From NCBI GenBank assembly GCA_021613335.1, contig JAJTWR010000481.1:2872501-2936500 (forward strand): DNA of 64,000 nt, in the 5' to 3' direction. The stretch is from Whitmania pigra. Lineage: Eukaryota; Annelida; Clitellata; Hirudinida; Haemopidae. Of this stretch, positions 38,030-50,476 are shown piece by piece. A model generated the notes under the pieces. That model ran no database searches. It saw nothing but the letters and a program-made list of their open reading frames with translations, and was not told the DNA's origin. Every line of letters begins with the position of its first letter. Within the stretch, counting starts at the first letter, position 1. The translations under genes were made by a program, and so were the position numbers.

Positions 38030-40856
38030 TATTATTATTATTATTATTATTTTCAGTTCTGATTTATTTTACTTTCCATATTTTTATGTTTGCCAAGTAT
38101 TTCAATGTAAAGCTTAGTTCAGCCATGTGAGGCACTGTGTTTACAATATTAGCATTGATATCATCTTACATAGGAGTTTTAGAATCCATTCATAAATTTT
38201 AAAGAAAAAGATTCAATGATAAGAGAATTAATATATCATATGATAATCAGACTCTTGCAAAATTTTCTTGTCTTCTGAAAATAAAATAAACTGAACTATA
38301 CCTCTTCAGTTTGTTCTGCATTGATTACCATAATCCTCATCAACACTGTCACATCATCACTGTTATCATCATCATGACCAACATCACTGTCATCATTAAC
38401 ATCACCATCACCAACATCAACAACATCCTCTCTGACTTTGCAGATTGAGTCTGAGATGGCACTTAGGCAGAAAGACGGGGGAGGTTCTGAGGATTATGGA
38501 TCGAGGTACCAGCAGCATCAACACTCTGCTCAAGTGTGTCTTGAAGATTTAATATTTCAATAATAATTATTGATATTAATTTAATTAATACTTAGAAGAA
38601 GAAAAGAAAGAAAATTGAAGACGTTTATTATGACTGATAAAATTTTAAGTTGTTTCCGATGTCGCTATTATTTCTAGATTACCAATGTTATTGGTATCAA
38701 TCTTTGATCAATATTGTCATCGATATTACATTATTATCATTATTAGGATGCTAGTTAAAAAATTAGCTAGCAAATTAAAATTTATTATTATCTTATTTCT
38801 AATTAATTTATCTAATTGATTGTTACTGCTTTGTAATGTCAGTTAATGTCTGCAGTTACATCGTCTTCAACATCGTGCCTACGATAGCAGACATCGTCAT
38901 CGCCATCATTTTCTTCTCCACCGCTTTCAACGCTTGGTTTGCCACCATCGTCTTCTTCACCATGGCCATCTACTTAGGTCAGGGAATTTCATAATCATTA
39001 CTATTATTATTAATATTATTATTCACTCAGTGAAACTTGACAATTTAGTTTTAAATAATGAACATTTTTTTAAGATTATCACATTGGTATGTCAACTTCT
39101 ATTTACAGCTGTGACGATCGCCGTGACAGAGTGGAGGACAAAATTTAGGAGGAGTATGAACAGACTCGACAACGAAATGAATGCCAGAGCTGTTGATTCT
39201 CTGCTCAATTTTGAAACGGTTAATGGCAGCCATTTTGTTTTGGGTTGACTGTTTGGTTATGATTCATTTAATAGGTTTTAGTTATTTTGGCCACTATGAT
39301 AATTAATTTTGGCCTGATTATTACATTATGCCAGTGAATGCATGCTTATTTACCAATTTGCTAGGAATAAAACATTATATTGTTTGTAGTAATTATTTTA
39401 TTTTAATTGCAATTGAAAACGTCTATTTTTGAATTATTCAAAAGTATTTACAACCCTTACAATGCAAATTGAAGTTTTGTTGTTTTCTTTGCAAATGATG
39501 AAGTGATGTGGTTTAGAATATTATTATTATGATTATGGTGAAAATGATAAAAACAATGTTGATGATAAGAATAACCATTCATTGTTCGTTGTGGGGGGAA
39601 ATATAAAAACATATGGAAGATCATTTCTTGAAGCTGGTTATTATAGAAAATATTAATTAAAGTAAATCAAATGCCCCTTCATCCTAACTAATTATTTAAA
39701 TATCTTCAAATTTTTTTATCATTGGGGTGAAATATTTGTAAATTCTTTAATATTTCAGGTGAAATATTACGGAGCTGAGAGTTTTGAGGTCGACAGATAT
39801 CGAGAAGCCATTGTGAATTTTCAAGTAAGTTTTAAATGTCTTTTGATGTTATTATTATTTTTCGATTTTATAAATGTTAAGAATAAAGTCGCCCCACTGC
39901 AGTTTTTGTTGTTATTCTTTTTATTTTTATTCTTTAATGAATTAAATCTAATATCTACATTACATAACTTAAATATATTTTTAGTGATTTATCGTGATTT
40001 TGGTAATTATTATTCAAAGGGTGCATAATTTTTCTAGAGACCTGTATGAAGGTTGTTCGAGTTTTCTTGTTCGAATTCGAGTTGAATTCCCTGAGTTCTG
40101 TTGTTTCTCTCGACTCTCCTGTCAACTGAAGTGTGCAGAAAGTTGAAACTTTCTTTGATTTAATTTCCCTTTCAACTCGTTTTTAAGTTTTCTTTGTGAA
40201 ATGATGTGACATTTCTCATGTCTGACTCTGTGAAAGGAACATCGTGGTGGTGATAGTAATGATGATTTGTGTCAAAATTTGTATGATATTGTGGTGACAA
40301 TGACAACACAAAAGTCACGCAACCAGTGGGGACATTGACAAAGTTCAAACTGAGACAGAAACAGATTTTAATAATAATATGATTTTTGTGTAATAATTTA
40401 AAATTTTTCATTTATGCAAATTTATTGTATTTTTATCTGATCGTAGAAAGCCGAATGGGTCAGCAATTCAACCCTGAATCTTCTCAACTCCATACAGGTT
40501 TTGACTTTAAACTTTCAATTATTTTTTAAATCACCATTTTAATTAAATTCATTCTTATTTCTAGACCAAAACGTTTTTTAAATAAAATAAAATACTTTTT
40601 TGAAAAAATTGAAACTAAGCAAACCTCCGAACAGAGTATCGTCATAACATCCGGTATGCTGATTGGTTCCATGTTGTGTGCATGGTACGTGTCACAGAGG
40701 ATAGGAGGGTTTACGGTTGGTGATTACGTCCTATTTGCATCTTACGTCATCCAACTTTACGCCCCACTCAACTGGTTTGGAACATATTATAGGTTAGAAG
40801 ATGAGCTTTTATTGAATAATAATAATAATAATAATAATATAATAATAATAATAATA

Positions 40857-40906
<50 letters not shown>

Positions 40907-43004
40907 TAATAATAATAATAATAATAATAACAACAATAATAACAATAACAATAATAATAACAATAATAATAACAATAATAATGATAACAACAATAATAAT
41001 AATGATAACAATAATAATAATAATATAATAATAATAACAACAATAATATATTAATTATTTACGTTGTCATAAAATATTTAATGTCCAGAATGATCCAGCA
41101 GTCTTTCATTGACATGGAAAACATGTTCGATTTGCTGCAAGAGGAGCAAGAGGTTTCAATTTGTTCAAAATTAATTTAGTAATTAGTTTTAATATTAATA
41201 AAAGTTGAATCATTAACCATTCAAAATATATTATTTTTGTGTAATTAATTTGTCCTAATTGCTTCTGCATTCGTTTGCCAAGCTTATTATTGTTAGGTCT
41301 TTTGTATTTGACGCAACTTATGTGTACGGACCATGCTTTTGCAGGTCAAGGATGACGATTATGCAGTAGCCTTGGCGGTTAAGAGAGGTCAAATTGAGTT
41401 CAACAATGTGTCCTTTCACTACAGACCTGAGTGAGTTCAATGGTGGATAGTGAAATGAAAGCATGTAGAGATATTAATCATTATTAATTATTATTAATTT
41501 GTTTATTTGTTTCTTCCAGGAAACCAATCTTGAAGAATGTGTCATTTATCGTTCCACCGGGTAAGACCTATGCCCTTGTTGGTCCTTCAGGAGCTGGAAA
41601 GAGTACCATAATCAGACTCCTGTTCAGGTTCTACGACGTCCAGTCTGGAAATATACTCATTGATGGACAGGACATCAGCAAGGTGGATGTCAATGCGATT
41701 GGTTATCGAAGAGCACGATTGATTGCTGATTGCTTGCGAACTGGTTATCATTGATTGTGATAGCACCAGTGCTTAGTTTTAATATTTAATTATTTATTGA
41801 GTTCTGTGTAATTTTTTGTGATTATAATTTGAGGTTTAATTAATTTATCATCAGGTTAAGCAGAATTCTTTGAGGTCCACCATTGGTGTAGTGCCCCAGG
41901 ACACTGTTCTCTTCAACAATGACATTGAGTGAGACTTTTACGAATAATAAATAAGGAATATTTGGAGTAATTTTTTCTTATTTTAAAGCCTTGAAATAAA
42001 ATAATTCTTTATATAATTGATGTTGATAATAAAAGGTACAATATAAAGTATGGAAGAGTGGGTGCCACGTTTGAAGAAATGCAAGAAGCAGCCAAGGTGG
42101 CCGAAATTCACGACAGGATTTTGTCCTTTCCTGATGGTCAGCCTTATTTCTTTAAATAATTGTGATAAAATAATTAATTAAATAAATAATTGATAAATAA
42201 TTGTGAGACGAATGAGTAGATTAAAATTAATTTATTCAATGTTAAAGTTTATTATTAGCACATTACATTCCAGGCTACAAAACCATGGTTGGTGAGAGAG
42301 GCTTGAAGTTGAGTGGAGGGGAGAAGCAGAGAGTGGCAATTGCAAGGACTGTTCTCAAAGCACCAATATTTGTCTTACTTGATGAGGTTGATCACTTTTA
42401 TCAGCTATTATTTAATACTAGCCATTATTTAATGTTAGCTATTATTTAACAGTACTTTATGTTGACTATTATTTAATATGACCTAATAGTAACCTTAAAT
42501 TAATTTCGTTTAATAAGTTTGCATCTGTCTAAAATTGTTCTTGTCATCTGCATGAAAGGCTACTTCAGCCCTGGACACACAAACAGAAAGACAGATCCAG
42601 ACTTCCTTGTCCAAAGTTTGTGAGAACAGAACCACAATCATTGTCGCCCATAGACTGTCTACAATCATCCATGCAGACCAAATAATTGTTCTCAAAGATG
42701 GATCCATTGTTGAGAGTGGCAGGTATTTGATCCATAATTAGAATTGGAATGATGTTGTGTCATACTGTTGTCATTGCTTTCATTATTGTTGTTGTTCTTG
42801 TAAAGGCATGAAGAGTTGCTGATGAATGAAGGAGGTGTTTATGCAGACATGTGGAACCAGCAGCTCACAAAACATGAGGACCAGGAAAATGGAGCACCAG
42901 CAAAGAAAGATAATTCCACCATTGTTCAGCTGGATGACCTCAATGCTACTGACAACAATCCCAATGCTAACAACATTGAGAACGGACGATATTTCTTGGT
43001 TTAA
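34160..43004 (+). CDS. ABCB6: ABCB6/HMT1-type half ABC transporter, copy A
   Basis: This is a half transporter that works as a homodimer; relatives move porphyrins or metal-thiol conjugates across lysosomal, mitochondrial or plasma membranes. Twenty exons with fully consistent phases give 889 residues: 34160-34452, 34520-34726, 35844-35976, 36380-36596, 37195-37350, 37784-37886, 38444-38533, 38856-38977, 39109-39218, 39759-39824, 40447-40497, 40635-40792, 41089-41152, 41345-41430, 41520-41682, 41855-41928, 42036-42136, 42274-42386, 42559-42722, 42806-43004. The first three exons (about 211 residues) are a hydrophobic TMD0. The core membrane domain carries [27 protein letters not shown] and [18 protein letters not shown]. 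The NBD shows Walker [10 protein letters not shown] (about 640), signature LSGGEKQ (about 744), Walker B FVLLDE (about 764) and the H-loop His in AHRLST (about 800). All catalytic residues are intact. A tandem paralogue follows at 44234. Confidence 0.95.
37084..37192. repeat. ATT microsatellite in ABCB6-A intron 4
   Basis: (ATT)n with GTT interruptions runs to within three bases of the exon 5 acceptor TTTCAG, so it forms the polypyrimidine-like tract of that splice site. Confidence 0.85.
37552..37707. repeat. Three tandem copies of a 52-bp unit in ABCB6-A intron 5
   Basis: The unit begins ATGTTAATTATTTGTTGGTG and ends AATTATTATTGA. Copies 2 and 3 are identical and copy 1 differs at one base (GATG for GGTG), which indicates very recent amplification. 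Confidence 0.95.
37939..38051. repeat. Compound GAT/ATT microsatellite in ABCB6-A intron 6
   Basis: (GAT)11 is followed by (ATT)n of about 75 bp. It lies wholly within the intron. Confidence 0.92.
40815..41048. repeat. AAT microsatellite in ABCB6-A intron 12
   Basis: (AAT)n with TAATAT slips and AACAAC interruptions fills most of the intron between exons 12 and 13. The Tyr-, Ile- and Leu-rich frames crossing it are spurious. Confidence 0.93.
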
Positions 43005-44233
43005 TCTCATTTCTTAGATTCTCCGGCTTAATGTTCGACCTCGAGTTTGCATTTGATTTGTTTTGCAATGTTTGCAACCAATGGTAGGACTTGTCTTTTT
43101 ACCTGGCTTTCTCGTTAGGTGATGATTCGTGAACTTTTTGGCTTGTGCTTGATTAATCGTTAATTAATTAATTATTAATCTTAACAGATGTTGGTTCGTA
43201 AAACATTATTTTTGTTTTTTAAATGCTTGTTAAAGCAGTGGAGTCTCTGATCACTCTTTGTTTTGTGGAGGATGCCTCCATTGCTTCCCTGTCAATAGGT
43301 TACTGACAATCTGTGTTAATGACTTTAAATTGTTATTTTGTTTGCAATGATTTTTAATATGTGAAATGTTTATTGAAATGGAATGCATGAGCAAAAAAAT
43401 ATTGATGCCTGTTTGATTTCATATGATTATATTGTGGGATGATTTTCTATATACATCGTTTACCTCGATATATTGGATGAATAAATAACAGAACAATAAC
43501 TTGGGTTGAGGGTCACTTTTGCATTTTATCATTTAACGATCTGAGCCAGGGGCCTAGTGTCCTCCCGATCTCCATTCAATATTTAAATATGTAATTTTTT
43601 TTTTATTTTAATTTTGTGACACATTATTCTGAATAAACTAATTTGCGTTACAGATTCGAGTCTCTTGCATTTAGAACAGATGATGGTCTAAAATGCCTTT
43701 CTAAATGCGCCAGCGTAAACTAAGTTGTAAATGGGCCTTGACTAGAAAAAAATTGCCTTTTAAGGTTTGCGTGCTGCAACGCGCCAGATGTGAGGTCAAA
43801 AATGTGATGCTCTTCATTTAGGTCTCCGAAGTAGAGAATATCTATTTATTTATTTATTTGATTAAAGTTCGTTGTATAACTTGGAAGATTTGGACTTGAA
43901 GTAGAGAATGGTCAAAGTTTAGGTGTTTATAAAAAAAAAATTAATGTTTTATTAACGTCCGTTGCATATCTAGATGATTAGGACGGTGCACCCGCAGAGC
44001 CTTGTTAAGGTTGTTAACCTTTAGGTGTTTATATGCTAGCTAAATTAATTTATTTGGTATTTATTTCCGGTGCCCAAGACCTCACGAATTATAGAACATA
44101 CCACCTCATTGTAAAAAAATAAATATTTTTTTGTATGTTTTGTCACCTGTGTAATGTTATTGACCTACAGCTTTCATTATAAGCTCGAATAAAATTACAT
44201 TTATGAAGAATTAGAATTGTGATTGTAAGGGCC
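43005..44233. other. Intergenic space between the ABCB6 paralogues
   Basis: Contains the 3' UTR of copy A, with candidate AATAAA signals such as 43480-43485, and the promoter of copy B. The GAAGTAGAGAAT string occurs twice (about 43829 and about 43899), and a TTTAGGTGTTTATA string twice (about 43918 and about 44021), hinting at an old local duplication. No gene is seen. Confidence 0.5.
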
Positions 44234-47200
44234 ATGGTATTTTTTTGTGGCACTGAGGCAAATGTAATTTCCCCGTGGATTAAAGGGGGATTCTCACCAT
44301 GTTTCTTTTATATAGCTTTTCCACCAACCCATTTGCTAATTATAATAATCTTAGGAGGATTTAGGTTTTATTTCAAGCCAGCATGCTCGTCAAGAATCAA
44401 ATTAAATGGACTTTTGAAATACTGGTATATTAGATTTTACCTCGTGCTTTTTGTAGTTCTGACATTGCATCCTTTGTTAGAACTAAGTCTAGAAGGTCTA
44501 ATCAAGAGAAGTGTTTTTGGGTAATGTTTTTGTTTCAATGAATTTGTAAAACCTGTTTAAATATTTTATTCATTGTAGGTACCAGCTCATCTACTGCTTT
44601 TCCAGCAGTTGTTCATGGTTAATATCTTTATTGGTAGCAGTTGCTGATCTGAAATGGATGGCTAGCCATGAGCATGCCAAAGATCATTGCTGGGCCTTGT
44701 TTCTGTCAGTGACACTGGCATTTATCATTGAAAACCTAAAGTTTATGTCATTCTTTAGTGAATTGTGGTTCTTTATTAAAAGGAGGTTTGTTGCACACTT
44801 TTTTGAATGTTACATTATCACATTAATTGCTCAGTATTAATTCAGAAAATCACAGAGGTATTAGGGTTACAAGAATATCTAGCTGTTCCATGAGCAGAAT
44901 AATATGAATTCTGAATGACTGTTTGTTATCAATGAGTTCATACATTTCTTTGAATTTTGGTTTTGGCAAACTTTTCCAGCACAAACCAAGACATTGAATT
45001 AGGATTCTTTTGTATCAAGTACCTCCTCACAACTCTTACATTTATTCTGGTGCTGCATGCACCAAAATTTAATCTTGCCCAAAGTTCACTGAGGGAAGAG
45101 AGTGAAGATGATAAAGTATGACTTAAAAGGATGGCATTTTAGATCTTATTTAAAACTTATAATTTTACAAACAGCTGCTAACAAATTTGGAACACAACTC
45201 TGATTCTGGGCCTTGGAATGGATTAAAAAAGAAAATATTTCTCCTGTGGCCTTTTTTATGGCCAAAAGGAAATTTTCCACTTCAGGCATGTGTGCTGTTC
45301 TGCATTTTTTTGCTCATTTCTGGCAGAGTTGTGAATCTTTTTGTCCCAATTTATTACAAAAAAATAGGTAAGTTAAAAAACCTGTTGAAAACCTGTCATC
45401 TGGAACTCTTTATTGTTTCGGATTCAGTGAGTTATTTTTCATCCTAGTCGAAAGTTTGACACCAAACAACCGAACCTTAGAAGCAAACATCAAGGGAAGA
45501 CCGTCTGAGGTTGAATTCCGATGGGACTACATTCTCATCTATTTGGCACTATGGTTTCTTCAAGGGGGAGGACTGGGTTAGTTAAAATCAACACCAGATT
45601 GGCAATAGCTAATTGGCATTTTTTAATTATATTTTTGTGCAATTTAGGATCTGTAGGATTCTTGAATGGCCTGCGGTCTTTCCTTTGGACATGGGTTCAA
45701 CAGTACACCATCAGAACTACAGAGGTTCAACTTTTCAATCACTTGCATTCGTTAGTAAAATATCTTTGGAATGATCAAGTAATTAAAGTGGATTGAGTTC
45801 TTAACTGCTGAGAAGACCGTTTTTTAATTCAAAATCTTCTTAGCCTGGACTAATTTTGATGACGATGTTGCAGACAAAAGTTTGCTAAAAGTACGTCTGA
45901 ATTAAAACAGGTTATCCTTAAGGTGGCATATGAGCAGAAAGACAGGTGAAGTTCTCAGAGTAGTGGATAGAGGAACAACAAGTGTCAACAACCTTCTAAA
46001 GTACTTTTGCAATGCGTAATTCATTATTTTTAATTTAACAAAAATTTGGCCTTTCATTTTCATGTTATTGTTTATAATTGTTACTTTACAAAATAAAATT
46101 ATGAGAATAAAATTTATTGTTATAAATACAATTTCCATCGTTTTTCAGTTACATGATCTTCAATGTCGTGCCTACGATTGCTGATGTCATAATTGCCATC
46201 ATCTTCTTCTTGATATCATTCAACAATTGGTTTGCCATCATCATTTTTGTCACAATGTCCATCTACCTTGGTGAGATTTACAAAAGACTTTTTTTGGCTC
46301 AGTAGAAATATCACACAAAAGCAATTGTTGCATTTTGTCAAAATATTTTATTAGGAGCTTAAATTAAGTGAATTTAAATTAAATATACTTAAAATCCTGA
46401 ATTGGTAATCAGTTTTATTCAAGATCAGACTTTTCTCCAATAGTGGTCACAATAGCTGTCACAGAATGGAGGACAAAGTTCAGGAAGAGAATGAACAGAT
46501 TGGACAATGAAATGAATGCAAGGGCTGTAGATTCTCTTCTGAATTTTGAAACTGTTAGGTTTATGAATTGTATCTTTTTTAATCGTTGAGAATTAGGTGT
46601 ATTATTTTTGTTGAATCTTTTGTTTTAAACGATGAAGGTTAAGTATTATGGAGCTGAGGATTTTGAGGTGGGAAGGTACAGCGAAGCCTTTAAAGATTTC
46701 CAGGTAATCAATTTCTTAAGGTTTAAAGCTCTTTGATTATTTTGTGAAGTGATATTTAAATGTAAAACTTCTTATCGCATGTGATATGTGGTAAATATGA
46801 ATCTGATGTCATTTAGAAAGCAGAGTGGATAAGTAATTCGACATCAAATCTTCTAGACTTTCTTCAGGTTAAACAATTAGTCACTTTTAATTCCTCTTCT
46901 AGCAATCAAGTTAAACTTAAAATTTGTTTCAATAATTTGTAGAACATAATCATAACAGGAGGAATGTTGGTAGGGTCATTGCTGTCAGCCTGGTACGTGT
47001 CCAAATCAAAACTGACAGTCGGAGATTACGTCCTTTTTGCTTCCTACATGATGCAACTTTGTGCTCCTCTCAATAGTTTTGGAACTTACTACAGATTGTT
47101 TGGTTGTGCTTATAATATTTTAAATTCTTTATTGTTGGATTATATTTTTAAAAGAATAATATTTGATTTGTTTTTAACCTCATTAAACAAAGAATGATAC

Positions 47201-49022
47201 AAAAGTCTCTCATTGACATGGACAACATGTTTGAACTTCTTGATGTTGATCGAGAGGTCTGTTTGATTTTCATCGCAACTTCATTGGTCGGAACTTGTAA
47301 AATGCTGATAATATCTTTAATTAATCAGAACTTTTAAAATATGAATAATATTTTTAACAGCTACTGCAAACAGTGAACCGAATAGTCACACATCATGCAT
47401 TTTAGGCTTTTATCCAAATTGGCCTTTCTTTCTACTTGTTTTTCATGAAAAAAAACGACTAAAGATTATAATTTAATATATATAGTTATAATAATTTTCA
47501 CAGGTAAAAGATGTTGACAATGCACCTGATCTATCAGTCACTGATGGACAAATAGAATTCAAAAACATTTTATTTCACTATCGACCTGAGTAAGTTTTGA
47601 TATTTGCTTTTGATGCAAAAAATTTCAATAGCAAGATCTCCATAGTAGATGGCAATTCATTTTATTGTAAAAATACAAATTAGCAATCGCTATTTGTAAA
47701 CATTTAAAATATGAAAAGAACCTTTCCAGCAAAGAAATTCTGAAAAATGTGTCGTTTACCGTTCCACCTGGTAAGACATATGCCCTTGTTGGTCCTTCAG
47801 GAGCTGGAAAGAGTACCATAATCAGACTCCTGTTCAGGTTCTACGACGTCCATTCTGGAAATATACTCATTGATGGACAAGACATCAGCAAGGTGGATAT
47901 ATAATTGCATGATTTTTACAAAAAATAAATATTAAATTTAAAAAATAGCTTAAAAGATATATTAATTTATATTTTAAATATTGTCACAAATGATATTTCA
48001 GGTTAGGCAAAAGTCATTGAGAAGTTTCATAGGTGTTGTACCACAAGATACTGTTCTCTTCAACAATGATATTGAGTATGATTCCTCACCATTTGTTGGT
48101 AATTTATAATTACAATACTATTATATTTTAATTTAATATTGATATTCTGATATTTATACAAGTTACATATTGTATTTTAGGTACAACATCAAGTATGGAA
48201 AGGTAAGATCCTCATTCGAGGAGATACAAAATGCTGCAAAAGTGGCTGAAATCCATGACAGGATTTTATCATTTCCTGATGGTTGGTTATGTGAATTTAA
48301 AATTAAGCAATCAAGTTTATGTAAATTATTGCAGAAGAGATATTGAATAAATGATAACTTAATATTATTACCTATTAAGCTATGAAAATATTTAAGTTAT
48401 GGAAATATGCCTAACTAGTAACATATAATTTTTGAGTCCACATATCTCATTTTTAACAGGTTATAAAACATTGGTTGGTGAGAAAGGCTTGAAGTTGAGT
48501 GGAGGGGAGAAGCAGAGAGTGGCAATTGCAAGGACTGTTCTCAAAGCACCAATATTTGTCTTACTTGATGAGGTTTTATGCTTTTAAAAGCTATTAATAA
48601 CCAAGAATTAAGCCAATAATAAGTTGCTATTTGTTTAAATTTATTACTTGTCATCTTCATAAAAAGGCTACCTCAGCCCTGGACACACAAACAGAAAGAC
48701 AGATCCAGACTTCCTTGTCCAAAGTTTGTGAGAACAGAACCACAATCATTGTCGCCCATAGACTGTCTACAATCATCCATGCAGACCAAATAATTGTTCT
48801 CAAAGATGGATCCATTGTTGAGAGTGGCAGGTATTTGATCTGTGATTAGAATTTGAGTGATGTTGTGTCATACTGTTGGTGTTGCTTTCATTATTGTTGT
48901 TGTTATTGTTGTAAAGGCATGAAGAGTTGCTGACGAATGAAGGAGGTGTTTATGCAGACATGTGGAACCAGCAGCTCACAAGACTTGAGGACCAAGATAA
49001 ACCTAATTTAAATAACGCTTGA
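44234..49022 (+). CDS. ABCB6: ABCB6/HMT1-type half ABC transporter, copy B
   Basis: This is the tandem paralogue of copy A with the same 20-exon plan and phases, giving 839 residues: 44234-44520, 44579-44785, 44980-45115, 45175-45367, 45448-45576, 45648-45750, 45911-46000, 46149-46270, 46444-46553, 46638-46703, 46817-46867, 46943-47097, 47193-47256, 47504-47589, 47730-47892, 48002-48075, 48181-48281, 48460-48572, 48667-48830, 48917-49022. TMD0 has diverged strongly (first exon [15 protein letters not shown]), whereas core motifs are kept: TEWRTKF, Walker [10 protein letters not shown] (about 621), LSGGEKQ (about 725), FVLLDE (about 745), AHRLST (about 780). The C-terminal tail is short ([13 protein letters not shown]). 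Introns are compact. At exon 12 the usual donor AG/GT has become AG/AT; the nearest GT lies three bases on and would add one Leu. Confidence 0.93.
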
Positions 49023-49113
49023 AAGCTTCTTGAAGTAGCCTAATAATAATAATATAATTACTATGCTTCGAGATTCTTACTGATGCCGAGATCACTTTGA
49101 AGTCTTTTTATAA

Positions 49114-49119
49114 AATAAA
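49114..49119 (+). terminator. AATAAA polyadenylation signal candidate of ABCB6 copy B
   Basis: AATAAA lies 92 nt after the stop codon of copy B; another AATAAA follows near 49139. Position fits a short 3' UTR. Confidence 0.55.
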
Positions 49120-49425
49120 TCCACTTTTTTATTATAAAATAAATATAGTGAGGGTTGCGCTGTAATTTGTAGATTTACAAATTAATTTGTAATAATAAAT
49201 TAATTTAACTGTAATTTGCATTTATTGTCAAAAATATTATTTTATATTTTAATTTTTAGTTTTTGTTTCATCTCCATTTTCTTAGCTTGGGCTGTTGGAA
49301 ACAAGAGTTTTATTAACTCAACCAAACACTATTTTGGTCAGAGGAATAGTCAAGTGCAGAGTGGAAACCATTTTGTTGTTGAATTAGATGCAACAATGAT
49401 AAGTGGTTGAGAAACTATATGTGAG

Positions 49426-50476
49426 GGCACCCCGTCATAACAGCCCGGCGACAGAATAGCCCCGACAAAACAGCCCCGTCAAAATAGCCCGGCGTCAAAA
49501 TAGCTCAAGACAAAACAGCCCCGACAAAACCGCCCCGACAAAACGGCCCCGTCGAAACAGCCCGGCGTCAAAATAGCCCAGGACGGAAAAATCCCGTAAA
49601 AATGGCCCCGTCAAAATAGCCCCGACAAAACCGCCCGGCGACAAAATAGCCCAGGACAAAACAACCCGGCGACAAAATAGCCCGGCGACAAAATAGCCCC
49701 GTCAAAACAGCCCTGTCTCCAGGGTCGGACTGGCTTAAAAAACCGGCCCGGAAATTTTATTTAACTCCTAGTTTGATCAACTTAAACATAAGAAATACTA
49801 GAGTATAAAATTTCTATTCACTATTAACTATTATAACAGCTTTTTATCGTTTCACTGGTAGATGCTAAAACATCAATGATTTCATTGTTATTGATTCTTG
49901 GAAAGAGTCTTTCTCACAAGACATCAGCATGAATGATCTTGATGAAAACGACCTCTCACAAGCAACTTGTGATGAGGATAATGTCAACACAAATTTGTAA
50001 GCCAGATACAATAATATAAATACAATAATATATACGAATAAGCAAGACTATGCAAATTAAACTTCTGGAGAACAATAATAACAACAAACAATACTCAAAA
50101 CGGTCAAAGCATTCAAGCCACTAATTTCGAATTAAATTTTGATTCATTTTCACAACATTTTTTAAAAATACTTTGACATGGAGTTATCGTGGGGCTATAA
50201 TGACGGGGCTATTTTTTCGCCGGGCTATTTTGTCGCCGTTGTTTTGTCCTGGCTATTTTGTCGCCGGGCTATTTTGTCGGGGATATTTTGACGGGGCCAT
50301 TTTGACGGGGCTATTTTGTCTTGGGCTATTTTGACGCCGGGTTGTTTCGACGGGGCTGTTTTGTCGGGGCGGTTTTGTCGGGGCTGTTTTGTCTTGAGCT
50401 ATTTTGACGCCGGGCTATTTTGACGGGGCTGTTTTGTCGGGGCTATTCTGTCGCCGGGCTGTTATGACGGGTCACC
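49426..50476. mobile_element. Foldback-type element, copy 2, with perfect 9-bp target duplication
   Basis: The left end GGCACCCCGTCATAACAGCC starts an array of AAAATAGCCCCGTC and AAAATAGCCCGGCGAC variants (49426-49715). The right end is the inverted counterpart (50190-50476), finishing GTTATGACGGGTCACC. The 9-mer ATATGTGAG flanks the element exactly on both sides (49417-49425 and 50477-50485). A 9-bp duplication with long repetitive inverted arms matches Foldback elements such as Drosophila FB, which are linked to the Mutator superfamily. The interior near 49720-49760 contains CAGGGTCGGACTGGC, which resembles the end of another DNA transposon. A C-terminal reading-frame remnant lies at 49869-50000. 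Confidence 0.9.
49869..50000 (+). pseudogene. C-terminal reading-frame remnant inside Foldback copy 2
   Basis: The frame is open from just after a TAA at 49866 to the TAA at 49998 and can encode 43 residues: NINDFIVIDSWKESFSQDIS, then MNDLDENDLSQATCDEDN and VNTNL. The second half matches the frame in Foldback copy 1 (7-129), including the stop position. I do not recognise the protein. Confidence 0.45.

Noticed and set aside
49216..49410. 64-codon plus-strand frame after ABCB6 copy B
   Set aside because: No splice connection or family resemblance was found; it lies in the 3' flank of the gene and abuts a Foldback target site.
49426..49720. Regularly repeated units that look superficially like a CRISPR array
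   Set aside because: There are no unique spacers; units vary and abut directly, and the inverted arm plus 9-bp target duplication identify a Foldback element. The genome is eukaryotic.
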